The notes below the pieces were generated by a model, which was not told the origin of the DNA, made no database searches, and saw only the letters and a program-made list of their open reading frames with translations. This document shows positions 8,832 to 15,461 of a stretch of 16,942 bases of DNA, one piece after another. This DNA is from JAZSMS01 sp045536015. GTDB taxonomy: Bacteria; Bacillota; Clostridia; Christensenellales; QALW01. The first letter of the stretch is position 1, and each line of letters starts with the position of its first letter. Location of the stretch: contig JAZSMS010000047.1 in NCBI GenBank assembly GCA_045536015.1, positions 1-16,942 on the forward strand, read 5' to 3'. The position numbers were made by a program, and so were the translations under genes.

Positions 8832-10021
8832 TAGTAAAACCGTGTGATATCCTGCTTCCTAATAAGGATGCTGATTTAGAAAAGTATGCCTGCGTCGCTT
8901 GCGATCAGTTTACAAGTGACGAAAATTATTGGAACGAAGTTGAGCAGCTTGTTGGAGATGCTCCCTCAACACTTCGCCTGACTTTTCCCGAAATTTATTT
9001 ATCAAGCGATAATCAAGAAAAAACCGACAAAATTTGCAAAACGATGCGCGAATATTTAGACAATGGATTTTTTAGAGAGCTTAAGGACAGCATTATCTAC
9101 ATCGAGCGCGTTCAGGCAAACAGAAAGGTGCGCAAGGGTCTTGTGCTTGCGATTGACCTTGAAGAATACGAATATAAAAAAGGCTCGCGTCCGCGCGTGC
9201 GCGCAACGGAGGGCACTATTGAAGACCGTCTTCCTCCGCGCGTAGAGATCAGAAAAAACGCACCCTTAGAGCTTCCGCACATTATGATTTTAATTGACGA
9301 TAAGCAAAATCAAGTTTTTTCGCTTGTTGAAAAATCACAAAAAACACAGGAATATTCGGTTAAGCTTATGATGGACGGCGGAACGCTAACGGGATGGAGT
9401 TTAGAAAAATCGGCACAGGACGAGGTTTTAAAAACTCTTGAAAAAGTTACCTCGCGCCGCGAGATCAACTATGCAGTAGGCGACGGAAATCATTCACTTG
9501 CAACTGCAAAAAAGTGCTGGGAAAACTTAAAGGCAACGCTTACGGATGCCCAAAAGCAAACACACCCTGCAAGATTCGCGCTTTGCGAGATTGTAAACCT
9601 ATACGATTCAGCTCTTGAGTTTGAGCCTATCCACCGCGTGCTTTTTAACGTTGATGCAAATGAGCTTTTATCAGCATTTGAGCAAAGCCAAAGCGGTCAC
9701 AGTTTTGAGTTTTTATCGCATGGAGAAGCAAAAACAATTACTATCCCCGCTACTCACGAGCTCTGTGTAGGCTCGTGCCAGACGGTGCTTGATGAGTTTT
9801 TGAAAAATCATCCCGAAGCACGCATCGACTACGTTCACGAGGCAGATAGAGTTGCCGAGCTTTCTAAAGACGAAAACGTTTGCGGAATTTTGCTTCCTGC
9901 AATGGAAAAAACTTCACTTTTTGATGCGGTAGAAAAATTCGGCTCGCTTCCCAGAAAGACGTTTTCGATGGGCGAAGGCAAGGACAAGAGATATTATTTT
10001 GAAGCAAGAAAAATTTTATAA
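8828..10021 (+). CDS. DUF1015 domain-containing protein
   Basis: A 397-residue protein spanning essentially one DUF1015 (PF06245-type) domain. The start is GTG at 8828, overlapping the preceding TGA. AGGAGG at 8813-8818 lies nine bases upstream and decides this start. Family-like segments are the N-terminal KPCDILLPNKDADLEKYACVACDQF, a middle RPRVRATEGTIEDRLPPRVEIRKNAPLELPH-type block (about 120-155), and GDGNHSLATAKKCWE (G218 onward), the most conserved motif. No signal peptide or membrane segment is seen. The biochemical function is unknown. The family is often found near amino-acid biosynthesis genes, and here it lies 17 bases ahead of aspartate kinase. Confidence 0.85.
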   Translation: MIVKPCDILLPNKDADLEKYACVACDQFTSDENYWNEVEQLVGDAPSTLRLTFPEIYLSSDNQEKTDKICKTMREYLDNGFFRELKDSIIYIERVQANRKVRKGLVLAIDLEEYEYKKGSRPRVRATEGTIEDRLPPRVEIRKNAPLELPHIMILIDDKQNQVFSLVEKSQKTQEYSVKLMMDGGTLTGWSLEKSAQDEVLKTLEKVTSRREINYAVGDGNHSLATAKKCWENLKATLTDAQKQTHPARFALCEIVNLYDSALEFEPIHRVLFNVDANELLSAFEQSQSGHSFEFLSHGEAKTITIPATHELCVGSCQTVLDEFLKNHPEARIDYVHEADRVAELSKDENVCGILLPAMEKTSLFDAVEKFGSLPRKTFSMGEGKDKRYYFEARKIL

Positions 10022-10038
10022 TTAGGAGATATAAACAA

Positions 10039-11352
10039 ATGGTAAAGGTTACAAAATTTGGCGGAAGCTCACTTGCTGACGCTACACAGTTTAAAAAGGT
10101 TGCAAGCATAATTAAGGCAGACCCCGCACGCCGTTTTGTAGTGCCCTCGGCACCCGGCAAGCGCTTTAAGGAGGATGATAAGGTTACCGACCTTTTATAT
10201 AAGTGCTACGCTCTTGCCTGCGCAGGCGAAGACACAAGCGAGGTTTTTGCAAAAATTACCGAAAGATACGTTTCTATTAAGAACGAGCTTAATCTTTCGA
10301 CCGATATCGAGGCTAAAATCAAAAAAATTAAGGCAGACGTAGAAGCAGGTGCAGGCATTGACTACATTGCCTCGCGCGGCGAATTTTTAAACGGCCTTTT
10401 GCTTGCCGAATATTTGGGCTTTGATTTTGTTGACGCTGCCGAGGTGGTTGTGTTTACAATTAACGGCGTTTTAGACGATAATAAGACAAACACCATTATG
10501 TCAAAGCGTTTGGCAAAGGTTAAAAATGCAGTTGTTCCCGGTTTTTACGGCTCACGCCCAGACGGAACGATAAAGACCTTCTCGCGCGGTGGAAGCGATA
10601 TAACAGGCTCGCTTGTTGCGCGCGCAATAAACGCTAATATCTACGAAAACTGGACAGACGTTTCGGGCTTTATGGTTGCTGACCCCCGCATTGTTCAAGA
10701 TGCAAAGCCTATTAACTGGATAACCTACAAAGAGCTTCGCGAGCTTTCATACATGGGCGCAAGCGTTTTGCATCAGGATGCAGTTTTCCCCGTTGCGCAA
10801 AGCGGTATTCCGATAAACATCCGCAACACCAACGCTCCTGACGATGACGGAACAATGATTGTCAGCAAAATTGACGCAAGCCACGTGCACGATTCGGTTA
10901 TAACCGGTATTGCAGGACAAAAGGGATATTCGATTATTACCATCGAAAAGAGTATGATGAACAGCGAGCTTGGTATTGGCAGACGCTTTTTAGAGATTTT
11001 TGAAAAAAACAACATTTTGTTTGAGCATCTTCCCAGCGGAATTGATACTATGTCGGCAGTTTTAAAATCTAAAGCAGTTGAGGGCAAGCTTGACATTGTT
11101 TTATCTTCTATTCAGGACGAGCTTAACCCCGATTCTATCGAGGTTGTTCACAACATTGCTCTTTTAGCGGTTGTTGGTCACCGTATGGCTAAAAACGCAG
11201 GTACTGCAGGCAAAATTTTCTCGGCTCTTGGCAAAAACAACATTAACGTGCGCACGATAGACCAGGGCTCAAGCGAAATTAACATCATTATCGGTGTAGA
11301 CGAAGCTTCGCTTGAAGATGCTATCCGCATTATCTATGACGTTTTTAGATAA
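10039..11352 (+). CDS. Aspartate kinase
   Basis: Phosphorylates aspartate, the first step of the Lys/Thr/Met/diaminopimelate pathway. It has 437 residues with AGGAG ten bases before the ATG. The amino-acid-kinase domain begins VTKFGGSSLADATQFKKVASII (KFGGSS at 6-11), with SAPGKRFKEDDKVTDLL, SRGEFLNGLLLAEYLG and FSRGGSDITGSLVARAI (SRGGSD at 182-187). DVSGFMVADPR and LSYMGASVLHQDAVFPV follow. The last ~150 residues form a tandem ACT regulatory region ending ...INIIIGVDEASLEDAIRIIYDVFR, so feedback control by lysine or threonine is expected, though which effector cannot be read. The N-terminal pattern is closest to the YclM/ThrD-type monofunctional enzymes of Bacillota. No homoserine dehydrogenase domain is fused. 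Confidence 0.93.
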   Translation: MVKVTKFGGSSLADATQFKKVASIIKADPARRFVVPSAPGKRFKEDDKVTDLLYKCYALACAGEDTSEVFAKITERYVSIKNELNLSTDIEAKIKKIKADVEAGAGIDYIASRGEFLNGLLLAEYLGFDFVDAAEVVVFTINGVLDDNKTNTIMSKRLAKVKNAVVPGFYGSRPDGTIKTFSRGGSDITGSLVARAINANIYENWTDVSGFMVADPRIVQDAKPINWITYKELRELSYMGASVLHQDAVFPVAQSGIPINIRNTNAPDDDGTMIVSKIDASHVHDSVITGIAGQKGYSIITIEKSMMNSELGIGRRFLEIFEKNNILFEHLPSGIDTMSAVLKSKAVEGKLDIVLSSIQDELNPDSIEVVHNIALLAVVGHRMAKNAGTAGKIFSALGKNNINVRTIDQGSSEINIIIGVDEASLEDAIRIIYDVFR

Positions 11353-12169
11353 ATTTAACAAAAAGGCTGTTGTTTGCGCTTGTCTTTCGGTTCTTTTATG
11401 CGCTGTTGCGATTTTTGCATCAATCAGGGTTCACACGAACAACATTTTTACGCCCGACTATGAAAGACTTGATTTGTCGCAATTTATCGAAAAAGAGCTG
11501 ACGCAAGAAGATTACAAAACGCTTTTTTATCAGACGGGACTCGGAAAAAGCGCGGTTGACGAAATTTTAGCCTCAACCGAGCCGCTAAAAAAGCTAAACA
11601 CCTTTCAAGAACAGTTTTTTGCACAAAAAAATGCCAAGTGTGTGCGCGAGGCAATAACCACTTGTATGGAATACTCTGATAAGAAATTTAACCTTGCCTC
11701 TTACCGCGAAGGCGATATTATTGCAACGCTATCAACCCATTCGTTTGGTTGGCGGCATGGACATGCCGGACTTATTATCGGCTCAAACCGCACGCTTGAA
11801 GCACCAATTATCGGTCAGCCTTCTACGTTTTATTCGCTTTCTTCGTGGCGCAATTTTTCTACGTTTATACTGCTTCGCGTACGCGATATTGATGCGGTGC
11901 AAGCTAAACAAATTGCAATAAGCGCAACTGACTGCTTATACGGCGTTTACTATTCGCCGCTTGCCTCGGTTTTTAAAAAATATTCGGGTGCGCGGCCTAA
12001 AAACGTGCAATGTGCATCATTAGTCTGGACCGCGTTTTACACCTACGGAATTGATTTAGATTCAACCGGCGGCAATATAATTACCGTACAGGACATCATT
12101 TATTGTGACAAGTTAGAAGTCGTTCAAATTTACGGATTAAACCCACAAAATTTTGAAAAGTTGCTTTAA
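11336..12169 (+). CDS. Membrane-anchored permuted papain-fold (YiiX/YaeF, NlpC/P60-superfamily) protein
   Basis: A 277-residue protein if started at ATG 11336, overlapping the aspartate kinase end by 17 bases. In-frame TTG at 11312 and ATG at 11318 are alternatives, and none has a clear ribosome-binding site. Residues about 10-29 (AVVCACLSVLLCAVAIFASI) form a signal anchor or signal peptide, so the rest is probably extracytoplasmic. 'YREGDIIAT..THSFGWRHGHAGLIIGS..TLEAP' places histidines at H141/H143, and 'NVQCASLVWTAFYTYGIDL' places a cysteine at C226. His-before-Cys order is that of circularly permuted NlpC/P60-like families (YiiX, YaeF), which include hydrolases and acyltransferases acting on peptidoglycan or lipids. 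The substrate cannot be assigned. Confidence 0.7.
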   Translation: MTFLDKFNKKAVVCACLSVLLCAVAIFASIRVHTNNIFTPDYERLDLSQFIEKELTQEDYKTLFYQTGLGKSAVDEILASTEPLKKLNTFQEQFFAQKNAKCVREAITTCMEYSDKKFNLASYREGDIIATLSTHSFGWRHGHAGLIIGSNRTLEAPIIGQPSTFYSLSSWRNFSTFILLRVRDIDAVQAKQIAISATDCLYGVYYSPLASVFKKYSGARPKNVQCASLVWTAFYTYGIDLDSTGGNIITVQDIIYCDKLEVVQIYGLNPQNFEKLL

Positions 12170-12184
12170 AAAGGAGTTTTTATT

Positions 12185-13573
12185 ATGAAAACAGACGTTT
12201 TAATTATTGGTGCGGGCCCTGCGGGCATTTTTACCGCAATGGAAATGATTAAAAAGGGCAGCACTAAAAAAATTATGATAGTTGAAAAGGGTCAGCCCAT
12301 CGAAAGACGCGCTTGCCCTAAATCAAAAACTAAAAAGTGCGTTAACTGCAAGCCCTATTGCCACATTACAACGGGCTTTTCGGGCGCGGGCGCATTTTCG
12401 GACGGAAAGCTTTCGCTTTCTACCGACGTTGGCGGCGATTTCCCATCGCTTGTAGGCGAATCGATTGCCGAGGAGCTTATCAAGTACGCTGACGAAATTT
12501 ATCTTGAGTTTGGTGCCGACACGCACGTTGAAGGCGTTGGCAACCCCGAAGCCGTTAAGGAAATTCGTATGCGCGCAATTCAGGCAGGCTTAAAGCTTGT
12601 TGACTGTCCTATCCGCCATTTAGGCACCGAAAAGGCACAGCACATATACTATTCTATCGAGCAATTTTTGCTTGAAAGCGGCGTAGAAATGCTATTTGGT
12701 GTTGAGTGCAACGACCTTGTTTTAGAAGCTTCGGTTTGCCGCGGTGCAATAGTTACCATTAACGGCAAAGAGGAAAAAATTGATGCCGAAAGCGTTGTTG
12801 TAGCAACGGGAAGGCGCGGTGCCGAGTGGCTTGAAAAGCTTTGCACCGAGCACGATATTGCTCACGAGCCCGGTACGGTTGATATCGGCGTTCGCGTTGA
12901 GGTTAGAAACGAAATTATGGAAAAGGTAAACGAGGTTTTGTACGAATCAAAGCTTATTGGTTACCCTCAGCCTTTTAAAAACAAGGTGCGCACGTTCTGC
13001 CAGAACCCCGGCGGATTTGTAAGCCAAGAAAATTACGATAACGACCTTGCCGTTGTTAACGGACACAGCTATAAAGAATTAAAATCAAACAACACAAACC
13101 TTGCAATTTTAGTTTCGCACAACTTTTCGGTGCCGTTTAATCAGCCTATCGAATACGCACAAAAGGTTGGCGAGCTTGCTAATATGCTTGGCGCAGGACA
13201 CATTTTAGTTCAGCGCTTTGGCGATATTTTAGACGGAAAGCGCACCTGGCAAAAGGAACTTGACCGTTCTAACTTAAAGCCCACGCTTCCCGATGCCGTT
13301 GCAGGCGATATTACCGCCGCAATGCCGTACCGCGCAATGACAAACATTATTAACTTTATAAAGGCGCTTGACCACGTTGTTCCCGGCTTTGCTTCTACTG
13401 AAACGCTTTTATATTCGCCCGAGCTTAAATTTTATTCTAACCGAGTAAAAATGGACGAGCAGCTTACAACAAGCATTAAAGGACTTTACTGCCTTGGCGA
13501 TTCGTCAGGCTGGACGCGCGGACTTATGATGGCTTCGGCTATGGGCGTTTATATGGGAAGACAATTAGTTTGA
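12185..13573 (+). CDS. FAD-dependent dehydrogenase of the COG2509 type
   Basis: A 462-residue flavoprotein. AAGGAG at 12171-12176 lies eight bases before the ATG. The N-terminal Rossmann motif is GAGPAG (9-14), with the acidic end of strand two at VEKG. It is followed by a cysteine cluster (C44, C52, C55, C59) and TTGFSGAGAFSDGKLSLS. Mid-protein VVVATGRRGAEWL is the second dinucleotide segment, and the C-terminal GLYCLGDSSGWTRGLMMASAMGVYMGR is the FAD-closing GD motif. This architecture matches the uncharacterised FAD-dependent dehydrogenases (COG2509) common in Clostridia. The electron partner and substrate are unknown. It is the last gene of the operon, 15 bases after its upstream neighbour, and is followed by a terminator-like hairpin. 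Confidence 0.85.
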   Translation: MKTDVLIIGAGPAGIFTAMEMIKKGSTKKIMIVEKGQPIERRACPKSKTKKCVNCKPYCHITTGFSGAGAFSDGKLSLSTDVGGDFPSLVGESIAEELIKYADEIYLEFGADTHVEGVGNPEAVKEIRMRAIQAGLKLVDCPIRHLGTEKAQHIYYSIEQFLLESGVEMLFGVECNDLVLEASVCRGAIVTINGKEEKIDAESVVVATGRRGAEWLEKLCTEHDIAHEPGTVDIGVRVEVRNEIMEKVNEVLYESKLIGYPQPFKNKVRTFCQNPGGFVSQENYDNDLAVVNGHSYKELKSNNTNLAILVSHNFSVPFNQPIEYAQKVGELANMLGAGHILVQRFGDILDGKRTWQKELDRSNLKPTLPDAVAGDITAAMPYRAMTNIINFIKALDHVVPGFASTETLLYSPELKFYSNRVKMDEQLTTSIKGLYCLGDSSGWTRGLMMASAMGVYMGRQLV

Positions 13574-13635
13574 TAATATTTGAATATAAATAAAAAACCG
13601 ACTGAATAGAGCGTTACTCTAAAGGACAGTTTTCA

Positions 13636-13672
13636 AAAATACGGCATATCTTGAAATGGTATGCCGCATTTT
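13636..13672 (+). terminator. Terminator-like hairpin after the operon
   Basis: CGGCATA (13642-13648) pairs with TATGCCG (13660-13666), flanked by AAAAT and ATTTT that extend the stem across one A/C mismatch. A T-rich stretch follows. It lies about 60 bases after the stop of the FAD dehydrogenase and inside the left inverted repeat region, so the accessory element may supply the operon's terminator. Confidence 0.45.
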
Positions 13673-13717
13673 GCATTTGTGGACACAAATGCAGTGCTTG
13701 TCAGGAAAATTGACAAG
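13673..13717. repeat. Two further consecutive perfect hairpins
   Basis: GCATTTGT (13673-13680) pairs with ACAAATGC (13685-13692) across a GGAC loop. Four bases later CTTGTCA (13697-13703) pairs with TGACAAG (13711-13717) across a seven-base loop. With the hairpin at 13642-13666 this makes three stem-loops within about 80 bases. Neither is followed by a T run. Confidence 0.6.
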
Positions 13718-13732
13718 TCATAGGTGAACAAA

Positions 13733-13757
13733 AAAGGCTCCCTTGTGTAAAGGGAGC
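13733..13757 (-). terminator. Intrinsic terminator formed by the left TIR
   Basis: On the minus strand GCTCCCTT (13757-13750) and AAGGGAGC (13744-13737) form an 8-bp stem with a five-base loop. It is followed directly by a T run (13735-13730 as A on the plus strand). It sits just past the DUF559 stop at 13760. The right TIR has the matching outward-facing structure, CCTCCCTT/AAGGGAGG at 14160-14180 followed by CTTTT. Confidence 0.7.
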
Positions 13758-13759
13758 TG

Positions 13760-14128
13760 TCAGCGAAGCTGACTGAGGGATTGCTCTACGAGATAATCAA
13801 TATACTCGCAAACACCCCGAAAGTTTTTATGTATTTCCGTATTCGGTATTCTGATAACTGTCAAACCGTATTCTTCAAGGAAAGCGGTTCTTTCTTCATC
13901 GTGTTGTTTCCCTTCTTCGGTATAATGTCCCGAGCCGTCAAGCTCTATGACGAGTTTTGCCTCTGCACAGTAAAAATCCGCAATATACCTTCCGAGAACC
14001 TTTTGCCGTGAAAAGCGGGCGGGATATGTACGTAAGAAATCATACCAAAGATGCTTTTCTTCTTTTGTCATATTTTTTCGTAGCATTCTTGCAGTAGGAA
14101 CGATATCTTTATTGTGTTTTCGCTGCAT
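13760..14128 (-). CDS. DUF559 (Vsr-like PD-(D/E)xK) endonuclease-domain protein
   Basis: A 122-residue protein beginning MQRKHNKDIVPTARMLRKNM. The ATG at 14128 is chosen because GGAGG at 14136-14140, inside the TIR, lies seven bases upstream; a longer frame to 14209 merely reads through the repeat. The whole chain is one DUF559 domain: ARMLRKNMTKEEKHLW (E23/E24), RFSRQKVLGRYIADFYC (D51), LVIELDGSGH (E62, D64, H68) and LTVIRIPNTEI. DUF559 is related to very-short-patch repair (Vsr) nucleases, and the D..ExD arrangement suggests metal-dependent DNA cleavage. The last eight or so residues and the stop come from the other TIR. Its role, whether mobility of the element or something else, is not established. 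Confidence 0.85.
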   Translation of the reverse strand: MQRKHNKDIVPTARMLRKNMTKEEKHLWYDFLRTYPARFSRQKVLGRYIADFYCAEAKLVIELDGSGHYTEEGKQHDEERTAFLEEYGLTVIRIPNTEIHKNFRGVCEYIDYLVEQSLSQLR

Positions 14129-14217
14129 TACAATCCCTCCGTCACGCTGACGCGTGCCACCTCCCTTTACACAAGGGAGGCTTTTAGCAAATCCTACATC
14201 TCTCGACAAATTGAAAT

Positions 14218-14916
14218 TTAGCGAACTGTCTTTGAAATAAAGAAGTTATCTATAAATCCTTTCGCACGATAGCCCAGCAGAAATACAGTGTTATCTGTTC
14301 TCAACTCGGCGACTAAATGGTTTCCATCATTTCGTTTTAACAGCGTGATCTCCTCTTTTTTAAACGCATAACACCCTAAATCTTTTTCACCGTGAAGAAA
14401 TCCTCTAATTAAATCCGTAGTAATTCGCAACTCATCTTCGACAACAAATATACATACGTCGTGATTTTGGAAGTTCTTGTCTGTTGCTTCAAAGCACTTG
14501 GTAATGATATAGGGTTCTTGCAACTGGTAATAATCTCGCAAATGCTTGCAAGCTTTTGAAAAAATCTCTTTCTTCATCATGGGGATGTCAAATGTTTCAA
14601 CTTTTTTCCACAAAGGCGTTACCAATACAGCTGTTAAAACACCACTGGCAATTAACAAAATAAAACCAACAATGACTTTAGCAACAATAGCAAGAGCTTC
14701 CAATAACCAAAAATTTGGCAATGGAATCGATTTAAGCAGAAAGATTCCGCCAGTTATGCAAGAGATAAAAACGGTAAGGGTGACAAGCGTGCTGAATCTT
14801 CTCCAACGTTTTTCTTTGCGAAATGCACACTTTTCATCTTCAGTCAATGTTTTATATTGCTCTTTAAGTGCATTATTAACATTTTTGTCAGTATTCTTAT
14901 ATCTAAAATAACGCAT
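14218..14916 (-). CDS. Hypothetical two-TM membrane protein
   Basis: A 232-residue protein I cannot assign to a family. A charged N terminus (1-40, including EDEKCAFRKEKRWRR) precedes two hydrophobic spans: about 41-62 (FSTLVTLTVFISCITGGIFLL) and 72-102 (LLEALAIVAKVIVGFILLIASGVLTAVLV). A soluble C-terminal domain of about 130 residues follows, with beta-rich stretches such as VCIFVVEDELRITTDLIRG and NTVFLLGYRAKGFIDNFF. By charge, both ends are probably cytoplasmic. AGAAGG lies about eight bases before the ATG, and a good promoter lies about 100 bases upstream. It is the main cargo of the inverted-repeat-bounded block and is followed on the same strand by the DUF559 gene. A role in transport, sensing or immunity would be a guess. 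Confidence 0.7.
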   Translation of the reverse strand: MRYFRYKNTDKNVNNALKEQYKTLTEDEKCAFRKEKRWRRFSTLVTLTVFISCITGGIFLLKSIPLPNFWLLEALAIVAKVIVGFILLIASGVLTAVLVTPLWKKVETFDIPMMKKEIFSKACKHLRDYYQLQEPYIITKCFEATDKNFQNHDVCIFVVEDELRITTDLIRGFLHGEKDLGCYAFKKEEITLLKRNDGNHLVAELRTDNTVFLLGYRAKGFIDNFFISKTVR

Positions 14917-15023
14917 ACCCGTTGCCTTCTATCGTATTGTTTGAGATTAGTTGTTAAATTCTTATTTATTGTTCGGCTTTATCGTAGCAAAGTCCTTTTA
15001 TAGACAGCGTATTCACACACCCT

Positions 15024-15052
15024 ATTATATCACAAAAACCGCAGAAAATCAA
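15024..15052 (-). promoter_or_regulatory. Promoter of the membrane-protein gene, -35 in a hairpin loop
   Basis: On the minus strand TTGATT (15052-15047) and TATAAT (15029-15024) are separated by exactly 17 bases. The -35 hexamer occupies six of the seven loop bases of the perfect hairpin at 15036-15062. Transcription would start near 15017, leaving a leader of about 100 bases. Confidence 0.6.
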
Positions 15053-15074
15053 TCTGCGGTTTCTGTTTTTTCTG
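15036..15074 (+). terminator. Rho-independent terminator-like hairpin
   Basis: AAACCGCAGA (15036-15045) pairs perfectly with TCTGCGGTTT (15053-15062) over a seven-base loop, followed on the plus strand by CTGTTTTTTCTG. It could stop plus-strand transcripts coming from the left. No plus-strand gene ends nearby. Confidence 0.55.
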
Positions 15075-15173
15075 TTGGTAGGTAATGTACTCCAAAAAAC
15101 TGTCCTTTAGGGCACAACGCGATTCAGTCGGGTTTTATTTTTAAATAACTTTTAAAAAACTGAAATTTATTTT

Positions 15174-15202
15174 TTAACCCTGACACAATCTGTCAGGGTT
15201 AA
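15174..15202. repeat. Perfect 12-bp-arm palindrome
   Basis: TTAACCCTGACA (15174-15185) and TGTCAGGGTTAA (15191-15202) are exact complements around a five-base loop. No T run follows on either strand, so it is not a standard terminator. An operator or a hairpin at the edge of an element are possible readings. Confidence 0.6.
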
Positions 15203-15235
15203 CCTGTATTATAGCCAACGTATTATGATTAAAAC

Positions 15236-15350
15236 CAGTTTTAAAATGTAAAATTTACGCTTTAACTTTGTCAAATCCCTTGATAATATTTCCGATATTA
15301 CCTGCGGGCTTTTTCTTGTTAAAACAAAAATTTTATCATTTTAAAATCTG
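15236..15350. repeat. AT-rich inverted repeat around a coding remnant
   Basis: CAGTTTTAAAATGTAAAATTT (15236-15256) and the reverse complement of 15328-15350, CAG(A)TTTTAAAATG(A)TAAAATTT, match except for two single-base indels. They enclose about 71 bases containing the end of a minus-strand reading frame. AT-richness raises the chance of coincidence, but the register match over 21 positions is good. Confidence 0.4.
15255..15332 (-). pseudogene. 25-codon C-terminal coding remnant
   Basis: On the minus strand a frame with no start codon reads NFCFNKKKPAGNIGNIIKGF then DKVKA and a TAA at 15257-15255. It is preceded by an in-frame stop at 15335-15333. The mixed polar/hydrophobic composition looks like a real protein end, but I do not recognise the family, and it could be chance in a short frame. 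Confidence 0.25.
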
Positions 15351-15353
15351 CGA

Positions 15354-15461
15354 CCTAAAACGGCTCAATTTTGAGCAGATTTGGGTGCCCAAGGATGAAA
15401 TAAGGCAGGTCGCCTTATAAAGACGACAAGCACAAATATGCCTAAATTCAGCCGTTTGAGG
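15354..15461. repeat. MITE-like foldback element (~108 bp)
   Basis: The left end CCTAAAACGGCTCAATTT (15354 onward) matches the inverted right end CCTCAAACGGCTGAATTT (15461 back to 15444) at 16 of 18 positions. The pairing continues inwards (GCAGATTTGGGTGC against GCATATTTGTGC), so the whole unit can fold into one long imperfect hairpin with small internal stems. It has no coding capacity. Its right end coincides with the point where the Ig-like gene becomes recognisable. Confidence 0.5.

Larger units (their letters stand above)
13733..14184. mobile_element. TIR-bounded DUF559 nuclease element (452 bp)
   Basis: The left repeat (13733-13783) and the inverted right repeat (14131-14184) align over about 51 bases. 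Both begin AAAGSCTCCCTTGTGTAAAGGGAG and end GAGGGATTG. Each arm contains two small stem-loops (TCCCTT/AAGGGA and a GTCAGC/GCTGAC-type stem). The repeats enclose almost exactly one short endonuclease gene, and the repeat contributes its ribosome-binding site, its last residues and its terminator. Similar repeats flank DUF559 genes in other Clostridia (general recollection, not checked here). No clear target duplication was seen. Confidence 0.65.
13590..15141. mobile_element. Putative 1.55-kb element bounded by ~45-bp imperfect inverted repeats
   Basis: The left end (about 13588-13633) and the inverted right end (about 15096-15139) share AATAAAA, CCGACTGAAT (13598-13607 against 15122-15131) and CTAAAGGACAGTTTT (13619-13633 against 15096-15110). 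An 11- to 12-base centre is divergent. Between them lie three hairpins, a DUF559 element and a membrane-protein gene with its own promoter. No transposase is present and no target-site duplication could be made out in the AT-rich flanks. It may be a non-autonomous or unknown type of mobile unit. The repeat pairing is seen directly; mobility is inferred. Confidence 0.5.

Noticed and set aside
14129..14209. Upstream extension of the DUF559 frame (MSRDVGFAKS...)
   Set aside because: It simply translates the terminal repeat; the good Shine-Dalgarno points to the ATG at 14128.
14546..14911. 121-codon plus-strand frame opposite the membrane-protein gene
   Set aside because: It is the complement of the hydrophobic segments. 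The minus-strand frame has the promoter, ribosome-binding site and full length.
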